Shown here: positions 6,523 through 15,449 of the stretch, piece by piece
Layout of the letters: every line of letters begins with the position of its first letter
Numbering within the stretch: the first letter of the stretch is position 1
Source of the DNA: Irineochytrium annulatum
Taxonomy: Eukaryota > Chytridiomycota > Chytridiomycetes > Chytridiales > Chytridiaceae
Direction of reading: 5' to 3'
Length of the DNA stretch: 15,449 nucleotides
NCBI GenBank assembly: GCA_027600665.1
Contig: JADGJL010000694.1
Location: 1-15,449 of the forward strand
The notes under the pieces: model-generated
Database searches by the model: none
The model's input: the letters and a program-made list of their open reading frames with translations, nothing else
What the model was told of the DNA's origin: nothing
Program-made: the position numbers and the translations under genes

Positions 6523-9500
6523 ATGGAGTCCTTAACCTTTGGGGTCACGTCTGAGCTGGACTCATTTGTGAAATGCAAGATGTGCGACGTGTGCTTCCTC
6601 CGTTTTCGTGTTCTAATGCTTACGCGATGTCAGAGCGTCGCTGGAAGGATATCGGAGCCAGCCCGACTTCTTGACTCTGCTGGATGATCCTCTTCTACGG
6701 AATCTGGCTCTAAACCCCAGGTATCGCCTCATCTGCTATTATGCGTTGGCTGACATCCCCATGCGCCACTCGACGCCACATCCTTCAACAGCCCCGTCGC
6801 CGAGCCATTCGTCACGTGCCAGCTCTTCGCCGACAACAAACCCCTCACCATGCTTATTCGGACGTCGTATCGTTGCTTTCAGTCACACTGGAGTTGGAAC
6901 GAGTGGATTACGTTCCCTGTCCGCTATCGGGATCTTCCGGGGAACGCCAGCATCGCGTTTACGATATGGGACGTGTACGGACCGAAGAATGCGGCCCCTG
7001 TTGGGGCAACCACGGTGCCGTTGTTCGGGCGATCAAAGTGAGTTCCATTCGCGAGTTTTGAAGTGGAACACGCCTTGAAGTCTGACAGGCCTTAACTCCT
7101 CAAGCTTGCTGAAGAAGGGGAAACACAAATTATACGTCTGGCCGTGGGCTGAGGCTGACGGAAGCATTGTTTCGATGACGCCGAGCAAAACGTTGGACAT
7201 AACTGAAATGGATCGTCTGGAGAAGGCGGGTTTGTTTTTACACATTGTAATACTGACCGACGTTATCAGCTTATGAGGAAATACGAACGTGGGGACTTGC
7301 CGCGCATCGACTGGATGGACCACTTGGTTTTCCGCGAAATAGAAAGAATTAACAAGGTAATGTCTTTAGCAGCGATGGCTTACGGTTCTAACTCTAAAGA
7401 GTAGGACGAGTGCATACGATCAAGAAAGCTATTTCTTTACGTCGACTTGCCAAACTTCGACTTCCCTTTAGTTTACAACGAAAAGGTTGAGATTGTGTTT
7501 CCGCTTTCCTGCAAATGTTGATCTGGAAACGTCGCAGGAATACACTCCGTCTCTGACGGTGTTGCCTCGAATGGCAGACTCGGACTATGTCAGGATAAGT
7601 GATATGGAGGCTTTGCGAGACAACCCGGTAGAGAATAAGCACCGCAAGCTAGCTCGTAGTCATCGAAACGGTCCTTTAGACCGAGATTTGAAGCCAAATG
7701 CCAAGCTGAGAGACGAATTGAATGTAGGCTTCGCGCTTCAAGCAAACGATTGATTGTCTCACAGAAAATCTTGAAATATCCCCCAATTCAAGCGCTTTCT
7801 ACGGAAGAAAAGGATTTGTTATGGAAATTTAGATTTTATTTGACGAGAGACAAGAAGGTGAGCAGACATACTATTGGACCGTGCTTGACTCTGTTCGTTG
7901 TTAGGCCCTGACAAAGTTTCTCAAATGTGTCGTGTGGACGGATGCGGTGGAAGAGCGTCAAGCCGTTGAGCTGTTAGCTTTGTGGGTGGATATCGACGTC
8001 GAAGACGCCCTTGAGCTGTTGGGACTCACCTTTGAAAATCGGCATGTACGCAGCTATGCGGTCCAGCAGCTTAAGAAGGCCGATGACGAGGTTAGACAGA
8101 TAGGCCGTTTCGGGGATGGTGTCTAATTTCGCGTACTCGCTAGGAGCTCCAATTGTATCTCCTGCAACTTGTCCAGGCGCTTAAGTTTGAGGGAATTGGG
8201 GACAAAGGCAGCGTACACGAATCGCCACTTGCGGATTTCCTCATAGATCGAGCGATAAAGAATCCAATTTTGGGAAACTACTTCTACTGGTACGTTGATC
8301 GATCGTTTAAAGAGTGATACGACTGACGAATTTATAGGTATTTAATGGTCGAATGCGAGGATAAGAGTATGGGGAAGATGTTTGCAAAAGTGGTCTATCA
8401 ATTCATGACGTCGATGATAGAGGTTTGCGCGTTAATGTAAAGCAGTTCTAACGGTCCAGATCCCGGACGGCATCAATCGGCACGACACTCTTCGACGCCA
8501 AGCCGAGCTGATTGCGTCTTTGGCGAAGATATCAAAGGAAATACGGAATATGAAGGACGCAAGACCAAAGAAGGTACCTCTGGAGTTGGAATCGAAACTA
8601 ATTTGCGGAGATTGAGAAACTTCGTGCCATAATCGCCGATCCCAAGAACGGGCTGCTTTCATTTCCACCTCTTCCTCTCCCGCTAGACGCACAGGTTCAT
8701 GTGACGGGCATTGTAGCAGAGAAGGCGCTCGTCTTCAAAAGTGCGCTACAGCCTTTGCGACTTACCTTCTTATGTCTTGACGGGACGGAGTATCCTGTCA
8801 TTTTTAAAACTGGCGATGATTTGCGTCAAGATCAGCTGGTTATCCAGATCATCACGCTGATGGACAAATTGCTTCGAAAGGAGAACTTAGACCTCCGCCT
8901 AACGCCCTACAAAGTCCTGGCCACGGGGTCTGATCACGGTATGAATTATCGCGTTGCCGTTACGTTTGGTCTAACGTGTCAAAAGGAATTGTCCAATTTA
9001 TTCCTTCGGCGGCCCTTGCGACAATTCTTGCGGAAAACGGGAATAATGTGACGGCGTATCTGAAAGAACATAATAGTGGCGACTCTGGCGTCCCATCGGC
9101 TATCCCTGTCAATGTAATGGACAACTACATCAGGAGCTGTGGTACGTCATCGCAAGGCCCCATATGTACTGTTACTTAACCATTTTGTGCGTAGCGGGAT
9201 ACTGCGTAATCACTTATTTGTTGGGCATAGGAGACCGCCATTTGGATAATCTCCTTTTAACAACAAACGGTATGTAAATGTTAGCCTGTGTATCGCAGAT
9301 GGCATGTTTATTAAGTCCGGCTCCGACTTAGGAAATCTTTTTCACATCGACTTCGGATTCATTCTCGGACGCGACCCAAAGCCGTTCCCGCCGCCGATGA
9401 AGCTTTCGAAGGAAATGATTGAGGTTATGGGCGGAGCTGACTCCCCAGCATACCAACGCTTCAAATCCTTCTGCTTTATCGCCTTCAACAGCCTTCGAAA

Positions 9501-9777
9501 GTCCGCAAACTTGATTTTTAACCTTTTTTCATTGATGGTGAACGCGAACGTCCCTGACATCGCTATCGAGCCCGACAAGGCCGTGCTTAAGGTTAGCTTG
9601 CGGATTTTACAGGGATCCATGCCAATTCGAACGTAGGTGCAAGAGAAGTTCAGACTGGACTTGAGCGAAGAGGAGGCCATACAGTACTTGCAAACCGTTA
9701 TCAAAGAGTCCGTCTCGGCGATCGTCCCACAAATTGTTGAGCACATACATTCGTGGGCGCAAAGTCTAAGAAGTTAA
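6523..9777 (+). CDS. VPS34: Class III phosphatidylinositol 3-kinase Vps34
   Basis: Seventeen exons: 6523-6581, 6634-6720, 6792-7037, 7105-7225, 7270-7356, 7405-7485, 7538-7723, 7765-7857, 7905-8090, 8144-8289, 8338-8422, 8460-8573, 8611-8938, 8986-9141, 9195-9269, 9332-9591 and 9637-9777, giving 816 residues, normal for the family. The enzyme phosphorylates phosphatidylinositol to PI3P on endosomes and autophagosomes, normally with Vps15 and Beclin/Vps30. The C2 domain (1 to about 200) contains SHWSWNEW and FTIWDVYGP. The helical domain (about 260-460) contains [20 protein letters not shown] and [14 protein letters not shown]. The kinase domain (about 530-816) contains [14 protein letters not shown] with Lys563, catalytic loop GDRHLDN with Asp672 and Asn677, and DFG at 690-692. 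The C-terminal helix ends HSWAQSLRS. Every catalytic residue is present. ATG 6523 is the first Met in a frame beginning [11 protein letters not shown], as expected of Vps34. Junctions were chosen to keep the family alignment ungapped. The gene converges on the lipase gene, 268 nt apart. Confidence 0.96.
7226..7269 (+). other. GC-AG intron 4 of VPS34
   Basis: A 44-nt intron whose donor reads AAG|GCGGGT, with a CTGAC branch box and TATCAG acceptor. Only this phase-0 junction gives [12 protein letters not shown], which aligns with the family without a gap. The neighbouring GT at 7230-7231 gives the wrong phase with this acceptor. Confidence 0.75.
8423..8459 (+). other. 37-nt intron 11 of VPS34
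   Basis: GTTTGC donor, TCTAAC branch box seven nt before the end, and GTCCAG acceptor. An in-frame TAA inside it makes removal necessary. It joins SMIE to IPDGINRHD. Confidence 0.8.
8574..8610 (+). other. 37-nt intron 12 of VPS34
   Basis: GTACCT donor, ACTAAT branch box and GCGGAG acceptor. Read-through meets a TGA directly after it. Removal gives [13 protein letters not shown], matching the basic linker before the kinase domain. Confidence 0.8.
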
Positions 9778-9940
9778 CGTTATCGCGGCCGCAAGTGGAG
9801 GCAATAATTGGAAGACCAGGTCGAAAGAGGGGTGGCGGTGAACAGGGGCTTCTAGCGTCCTAAAACAGCAGTTGTTTCTCCTTTGTAAGATTTGAGTGTA
9901 CTAATGTAACAGTACCAACTGTCGCTGCGCAGAATTAAAC

Positions 9941-9946
9941 AATAAA
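9941..9946 (+). terminator. Candidate poly(A) signal of VPS34
   Basis: AATAAA 163 nt after the TAA stop in an AT-rich stretch, in the 268-nt gap before the convergent lipase-GTPase gene. No gene is seen in this gap. Confidence 0.5.
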
Positions 9947-10045
9947 CAACTATGAAGCTTGCCAGTGTATGTGGCGTGATTACATTACATAACTCAGACA
10001 AGTATTGCACAATAGAGACAGACGAAGCACATAGAAAACCCCCCT

Positions 10046-13000
10046 TCACTCCATACCGTCGAACTCTTCGTCCGGTATCACGTCCATTAAATTCGACCTC
10101 TCAACATACAAATTGGACTCGAGTATCCGCTCCCTTATCCAGCCTCGCACCTCCCCGACACCCCAAATCCCATACCGACGGCAAGTCCTCAAATTTTTCA
10201 TGAATTCGGTCATAACGACAGTGATGCCCGAGCTTGTTCCCACCGCCACATTCGGGACAAGCGGATGAGGTGGGGACGAGTTCGTTGACGGCGGTGCTCG
10301 CGCGGAGAACGGGTTCGTGGGTGCAAGCGGCGACAAAGGAGTCATCGCGTTCGGTGTCATATTGCCTGCGACAACTTTTAAGTGCGGGAACCTGGCCTCG
10401 ATGGTCGTTTTCCACCGATTGATGAAATGGTTGACGTCATCGACAGAGGTCAGCTCTGAGTTGAAAAGCGGGGACGATTGATCCTCGTTCACTTTGTTTC
10501 CGGCTTGATGGATGCAGAGAAGGATAGGAATGCGAGACGACCATTCCTTAACACCATGTTAGCAAAATTGCGTTGGAAGACGAACCTTTATTTCCTCCAA
10601 GTTCCGCAGAACCTCGCCACTCGCGTCACCATTGAAGTGGCAAAACAGCAGAGCAACGCTAGCGACTCCACCAAACCTTCGCATCGCCTGATCCAGGGCC
10701 AGAGCTGGTGAATCGGACCCGGGGAAGTCCGCTATCGCCACGCTGCCATGGGGGAAAACTCTTACACCCGTGGTGTGCTCGAACATGCCCCGCCGTTTCA
10801 AGGTTCCAGCGGAGCTCGACTGCCCAAGCTTCATCGTCGGGAACTCTCGGTCAACATGTGGGAACAGCGCTCTGGCGGCCGTCGTCTTCCCCGTGTCCTG
10901 GGTTCCGACGAGGGCGACGACGGTCTCCTCGACGATGAGCCGACGTAGACGATGGATTTGGCGCACCATCTCCACCCGTTTCGCAATCGCTGTCAGGCAA
11001 CCTCGCGTCGCGCGGTCAAATTGCTTTCCAGGCCCAAAAAGTTCCTCGCTGAAGAGGGCTCCGTTTCCAGGCGTCTCACTCTCCCAATTCGTCCATCTTT
11101 TCGGGTCTCGCACGTCCGCCGAGTTCTTCCCATCAAACCCCAAGAACAACAGACGCTCCTCGATGGCTAGCTCATGGGTGTAGGCGTTCAGGAACTCGAG
11201 CCGCGTCGAGGCGGCGGGAACTCCAATCCATTTCACCAACTCCATAAGCAAAAATCGATACGCGTTGTCCTGCTCACGTTGGACGGCATGGATGACCTTA
11301 TCGCCTAATCCAAGTGGCCCAACGGCCGTTGACGTCAGGAAGCCCATCCCTATGCCAGCCGCAATTAATGGTGCCTCCGGCAAGAGCAGCCCAATCGACA
11401 GTGCCGTAACAAGTCCTGTGACAACACCTGTGCCGACCACGAAGTACATCGACGGTTCGAGCGTGATATCGATTCGAGAGCAAAGGGACTGTAGGAACGA
11501 GCCACAGCGCTTCAGGCCTTCATCCATAGCGGTCATCACGATCTGCGCCGTCTCTCGCTCCTTCATACTTGTCTCCGACATCACAGGCCCAGCTCCCTTA
11601 ACGGGGACTAATGCCGCGGAAGCAGCATTCGCCTTAGCTCCACCCCCCTCGCTATTCTCGTCATCCTCTAGCTCTGGTGCTGAATCAACCCTAGCGAGGT
11701 TTTCAATCAATTCAGATAGTGACCTGATGCCACCCTTCGGAGTATTAGGGGTGTCGGTGCCTTTTGCCTCGCTGCTTTGCGTTACTGAGGTTCCTCCGGT
11801 ATTAGCAATGATGCGACTACCCGGGGGCCCTGGGCACAGCGCCTCCAAGCGCTCAAAAGCTGACTTTACTTCCAAAAGGCGATCCTGGACGCCGCGCTGG
11901 GCGGTGAATCCCATTCGTTCCGCTCTCAGCTCATGACTGCGGTTTATAACCGCACGCTTGAAGGCATTGATCGCGACGTCAAACACCGTTCCATCAGCCA
12001 AGGAGGGCGCGCCAATAACTTGTGGCGATGCAGGAGCACCTCCCACCCGGTGTGATTCCGAATCAATCGTAACCATGGACTGTACAAGAATTAGATTCCG
12101 TTGCTCATCTAAGTAAATGCCGCTCACCGTGAGGCGTTTGTGGATTGGTTTTGCGCCTTGATGAATGGACTTAATCACCACCACCGGAGCAGCCGCGCTT
12201 CCTCTCGACAGCCGTTCGACCACGTTCTCCACCGTAGCTGAATCGTTGTGAGCAAGGCGCCATATGAAAAGGGGTCTACCTTCCACAACCATCTTGTCCT
12301 TAGCCTTCGCAATGACAGCGTGAAACACAACTGGATCAACATAGAAGCGGTCTAGAACGATGCCACTCTTTAAATCAATCAAATCAAGGTTGTGTCCAAT
12401 GATGTCAAGCTTAAGCCTTCGCGGCCCAACACCTCCAGCTCCAAGAACCTGCTGTCCAATGACGTTCCCGATCACGGGTGACATCAACTCCTGCGCCAAT
12501 TCGGGCGACCGCTCGTGATCCACCACTTCCTCATCGTCCGACGCGTTCGGCGACGCCGCGATCGGATGCCATTCACCGGGTACCCTGACACCGCGCCCGC
12601 CTTTCGTGATGGCTCGGGTCTGCCCCGCCCGCCAGTAATTCCGATGCACGGGACCCACGCCAAACGTCGAGCGGATGCCGATCAGGTAGGAGTCGTACGA
12701 GTGGTGCCGGTGCAGCTCGGCCACGGTGTGTGTCTGCCGCATCGAGAACTCGCGCGCCATGGCCTGGAAGTGAACGAGCACGGCCTCGAGCGAGTCCGTC
12801 GTGTCGGGCGTTGTCAGGTATTGGTTGCGCTGGTTGGCGTTCGCCGCCACGACGCTCAGGCTGTCGGTGCCGTACTTCTTCCTCAGGAACACATATCGCC
12901 CTAAATAGTTTGATGAGATTATCTAGGCTAACAGAGCGCAAGATGGATCTACCTATCGGCCGGTATGTTAAAATTGGAGAGCTGACGAACAGCGACCAGA

Positions 13001-14424
13001 ACTGGCTCCATAAGAATCCCGTGACAGCAGTGCCTAGAGCCGCCGGAATCGGGTAACCAATCGCCGCTCCGAGCAGCGGACCCACTGTCCGGAACAACCC
13101 GTCAATGTCGACGCCAGATAGCTTCCCCGTCAGTACCGGTAAGTCAGACGCCGACAGGCCGCCGAGGGTCGACATGGCGCCGGGGATCACATCCCCGTCG
13201 TTTACGATACTTAGAAATCGATGATGCAAATTCCTATCCGTCAGGTACTTCGACACTGCCTCATTCACGACAAACGGCGACCCGTAAGCAAACGCCCGGA
13301 CCGAGGCGGGCTTCCTCGCACCCCTATCAGCGTCCATAGAATTCATGTCATCGGTCATCCCTGACGGGTCATCGTCGTCGTCGTCGCTCGGCGAGTCGAC
13401 GGGGTCATCGTTGACGCCGCCGCGGTACAGGTGCAACAGGAGGACCAGGTGCGCGAGCGCCCCGCCACGCGAGTGGCCGCAGAGGACGATCTGCTGATAT
13501 CCCATCCTCTGCAGCGTCCCGATCAGATCGGGCACCTGTTCCGCGACGCGGAGATAACCCGCATGGCAGCCGAGTGAGCTGAGTGCCGGCATCCCGTTTA
13601 TGGTGCCGGGGAGGAACGTCAGCGCCTCCCGTAGATGTCTCCATTCTTTGCTACCGGAGAAGGATATGAAGGCCTTGTTGGGTGTCAAGCCGACCAGGTA
13701 ACCCTCTCCCTCGTCCTCAAACCTGCGCTGAATGAGGTGGTCGATCTGGTGGTACGCCTTGCGCTCGGTCAGGAACTGGACAGGATCCGGCTTGTAGACG
13801 GCCATAGCCATTAGCAGGGCCTGCGTGAGCTCGTCGCCGTCGTAGTCGGTCCTATTCTTGAGCGAGGGAGGGGGGTACGTGGTGAACTTGTAGCGGAGAC
13901 TGTGGGGGTCGAAGGACTTCGTGTTGATTGTTGTTAGCAATGAACCGTTGCACGTCTTGACCTCTTGCGCATTTACTAACCTTCTCCGGGTGATTCCAGG
14001 GATCTGTGAGGATCAGATGGAAGAGTATCTGATGACTCAGCGTCAGGGGGATGGATGGCGGGAGAGTCGCGGAGCGAGGGTGGGCTCTAACCTAAGAAAA
14101 CGGAAGCCACAGCGTTTAGGAAACCGCTCACTGGCATACGGAACGGTCAAGCCCGCGTACTTGATCCTCAGTTAACGAGCTAAAGGGGCGGCCGTCCAGC
14201 AAGGAATTCATCAGCGACGGCATGGGTTTGTCGTCAGCTGGCAGCAACGTCGGATTTGGAGGGACGGCGGAGCCGAGTGCAGCCCCCGCGCCGGCGCTGG
14301 AGAACGCTGGTGTGGTGGTGGGAGCTCCGATCATGGTAGGGGCCGTTAACTTGGATGACGAAGGCTTGAAAAAGGAGCGGCTTGGAAGTCGGAATCTGAA
14401 TGAAAGACACATTTGCACCATCAT
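10046..14424 (-). CDS. Lipase class 3 - P-loop GTPase fusion protein
   Basis: Exons 14424-14140 (or to 14161), 14091-13981, 13916-12953, 12900-10586 and 10546-10046, giving about 1,391 residues with a TGA stop. The N-terminal alpha/beta hydrolase has CGHSRGG with nucleophile Ser281, NDGDVIPG with probable Asp374, YRPIGRYVFL at 449-458, and a likely catalytic His520 in HHSYDSYL, so a hydrolase acting on acyl glycerides or phospholipids is expected. A six-Asp insertion lies between Ser and Asp. Residues 610-740 form a probable beta-rich region I do not recognise. A low-complexity linker follows, then hydrophobic double segment 938-982. A GTPase-like domain has GTQDTGKT (P-loop, 1119-1126) and ADFPG (DxxG, Asp1178); no normal N/TKxD is visible, with CIHQAGNK in its place. 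The architecture suggests a membrane-bound lipid hydrolase controlled by nucleotide binding, which is inference. The start is uncertain: ATGs at 14424, 14421 and 14334 are possible, and the earliest gives an Arg/Ser/Phe-rich leader. The lipase call is firm, the GTPase likely. Confidence 0.85.
10547..14139 (-). other. Four introns of the lipase-GTPase gene
   Basis: Introns are 14092-14139 (48 nt, GTATGC donor; alternative donor GTACGC makes it 14092-14160), 13917-13980 (64 nt, GTTAGT..CGAAG with CTAAC), 12901-12952 (52 nt, GTAGAT..TTTAG) and 10547-10585 (39 nt, GTTCGT..TTAAG with CTAAC). The 12901 intron switches the frame inside the lipase fold, turning a long out-of-frame Arg-rich tail into YVFLRKKYG. 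The 39-nt intron removes an in-frame TAA between the DxxG and presumed G4 regions. Confidence 0.75.
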
Positions 14425-14749
14425 CACAACTGACCTGTAAAATAACGTACGTGCCTCTGTCTGCGAACATTGCTCGACCGCTGGGTTTGATACAGCCCTG
14501 ATTGGACGTGCGCAGCAGGGCAGATGCGTATCGCCTCGGATCTCCACATATCCTTCCACTACGACACCCTCCCTTCGTTTTTGATATTCAAAGGGGGGCA
14601 AGAGTGACACTGTTTTTGTATTCTATGTATCATTCGCTGTATTTATTAACCTTGGGAGCTAGAGCTCTCCTGTGTATATGTATCAAATCAAAATTACTAT
14701 CTACCGCATCTATCGCGTTCATAGCAGCACTCGAGCGTCCAAAAATCCT
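14425..14749 (-). promoter_or_regulatory. Intergenic region upstream of the lipase-GTPase gene
   Basis: About 325 nt between two minus-strand genes. It holds the 3' flank of the upstream gene, including a candidate poly(A) signal, and presumably the promoter and 5' UTR of the lipase-GTPase gene. A frame open to 14610 continues in phase with the gene but has no ATG before 14424. A possible acceptor, TTTTACAG, lies just upstream of that ATG and could end a 5'-UTR intron. Confidence 0.35.
14642..14647 (-). terminator. Candidate poly(A) signal of the 3'-most minus-strand gene
   Basis: TTTATT on the plus strand, that is AATAAA on the minus strand, about 100 nt beyond the stop of the gene at 14750. 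Confidence 0.45.
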
Positions 14750-15448
14750 TTACTTTCCCGTCAACACGACCGCCGCCGCAGGTGGAGGCGGCGGCGCCCT
14801 TCTCACCATCCTCCCCATGGCCTTCATCTCTTCCTTGGCGCCCTTCGGCGGCGGCGGCGGGGGCCTCCTGCTCACGACCCTCTCCAAACTCATCAGCAAC
14901 CCCTTCGTCCCCGACGCCGATCCCTTTGGCGTGTCGCCCCCCATCGCGCTGTCGGCCGCGACCGACGCGGCGGCGCTCACGGTCTTAGTTGCGTACTCGG
15001 CTGCGACGGGTATGCTTTCCTCGTCCTCTAGCGTGAACGGCATCGGAGACAGCGCCTTAAGCTCCCTCTCGAGAAGATTGACGTACCGCCTCACGAACGT
15101 CGAGGTTGTCGTGGCCGTATTGACGGTCGTGATGGATGCCGCCGCGGGTCGCCGCTGTTGCTGCTGCTGTGCGGTGCGGGCCTCTAGCGCGGCCATGAGG
15201 GATCCTGGATTCGCAACGAGCTCTGGGGGCGTGGCCGTCGGCGGGCTGGATCGTGTAATCTTGTTCACGTTCTCGACGGGCACGAGGATGGAAGATCGGG
15301 AGGAGTTTGAGAGGGTCGAGAGGGAATCCTGTCGCGCGAGGCGGTGGCGGGAGAGGGAGGGGTCTAGGATCGGGTCCGGCATGTCGTTCCGGATGTATTC
15401 GACGGCTGAGGCCGTCCAGGCTCGGGCTTTTGGTAAGACGGGGGATGG
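14750..15448 (-). CDS. Unrecognised Ser/Ala/Pro-rich protein, C-terminal part
   Basis: An open frame of 232 codons and a TGA stop runs to the window edge; the Met at 15382 is probably internal because the frame continues upstream with ordered-looking sequence (ARAWTASAVEYIRND). After it come a Ser-rich stretch with many possible phosphorylation sites (SLSTLSNSSRSS), a five-Gln run, a segment with helical character (FVRRYVNLLERELKAL), an acidic patch, an Ala/Ser-rich stretch, and two proline runs (PPPPPP and PPPPP) flanked by Arg/Lys near the C-terminus. Proline runs of this kind are typical ligands of SH3, WW or EVH1 domains and of profilin. No domain or function is recognised. Antisense frames here are shadows of the proline/alanine tracts. 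Introns further upstream cannot be judged. Confidence 0.6.
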   Translation of the reverse strand, partial: PSPVLPKARAWTASAVEYIRNDMPDPILDPSLSRHRLARQDSLSTLSNSSRSSILVPVENVNKITRSSPPTATPPELVANPGSLMAALEARTAQQQQQRRPAAASITTVNTATTTSTFVRRYVNLLERELKALSPMPFTLEDEESIPVAAEYATKTVSAAASVAADSAMGGDTPKGSASGTKGLLMSLERVVSRRPPPPPPKGAKEEMKAMGRMVRRAPPPPPAAAVVLTGK

Positions 15449-15449
15449 G

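Noticed and set aside
7038..7080. 43-nt intron in VPS34 with acceptor at 7080
   Set aside because: The acceptor at 7104, preceded by a TTAAC branch box, gives [19 protein letters not shown] without an insertion. The shorter intron leaves eight extra residues.
9270..9298. 29-nt intron as the default VPS34 splice
   Set aside because: The acceptor at 9331 gives a gap-free family match. The 29-nt version inserts 11 foreign residues next to DFG.
11265..11936. 223-residue plus-strand open frame opposite the lipase-GTPase gene
   Set aside because: It is antisense to a well-supported exon, with composition explained by the reverse complement.
12573..12900. Continuous lipase frame extending to 12573 with an Arg/His/Pro-rich tail
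   Set aside because: The 52-nt intron at 12901-12952 moves translation to the frame with YVFLRKKYG and the likely catalytic His; the tail is out-of-frame reading.

Overview
The window looks like nuclear DNA from a fungus, probably an early-diverging (chytrid-like) one. The evidence is many very short spliceosomal introns (37-71 nt by my junctions) with GT..AG ends and a CTAAC/CTGAC-type branch box close to the acceptor, genes packed on both strands, a CAAX-tailed ubiquitin-fold protein, a Vps34-type lipid kinase, and a single-pass Ser/Thr-rich membrane protein ending in an SH3 domain. The phylum is inference from gene content. No bacterial operon, rRNA, tRNA, CRISPR array or transposon was seen.

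Layout. (1) 3-3249, +: last four exons of a membrane protein with Ser/Thr/Gly-rich ectodomain, one clear transmembrane helix, a long Gly/Ala/Tyr-rich cytoplasmic tract, three perfectly spaced 15-residue repeats and a C-terminal SH3 domain; its 5' end is outside the window. (2) 3511-4801, -: five-exon NAD(P)-dependent glycerol-3-phosphate dehydrogenase of the bacterial GpsA type. (3) 5293-5857, -: four-exon UBL3/MUB-type membrane-anchored ubiquitin-fold protein ending in CVIL. (4) 6523-9777, +: 17-exon class III phosphatidylinositol 3-kinase, VPS34, 816 residues. (5) 10046-about 14424, -: five-exon protein of about 1,390 residues joining a lipase class 3 domain with an apparently complete Ser-Asp-His triad, a middle region, a hydrophobic double segment and a C-terminal P-loop GTPase-like domain. 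(6) 14750-15448, -: C-terminal part of an unrecognised low-complexity protein whose 5' end is outside the window.

Transcription is convergent between genes 1 and 2 and between genes 4 and 5, tandem between 3 and 2 and between 6 and 5, and divergent between 3 and 4, which share a gap of about 665 nt. Four of the six products concern membranes or lipids (G3P supply, prenylated UBL, PI3P synthesis, lipase), but nothing shows co-regulation and this may be chance. The most unusual object is the lipase-GTPase fusion. The GpsA-type dehydrogenase, the 37-nt introns, a GC-AG intron and the silk-like/15-residue-repeat membrane protein also merit a look. All exon junctions were placed by hand from splice signals, reading frame and remembered family conservation; those of genes 2, 3 and 4 are the best supported, and the N-terminus of gene 5 the least.
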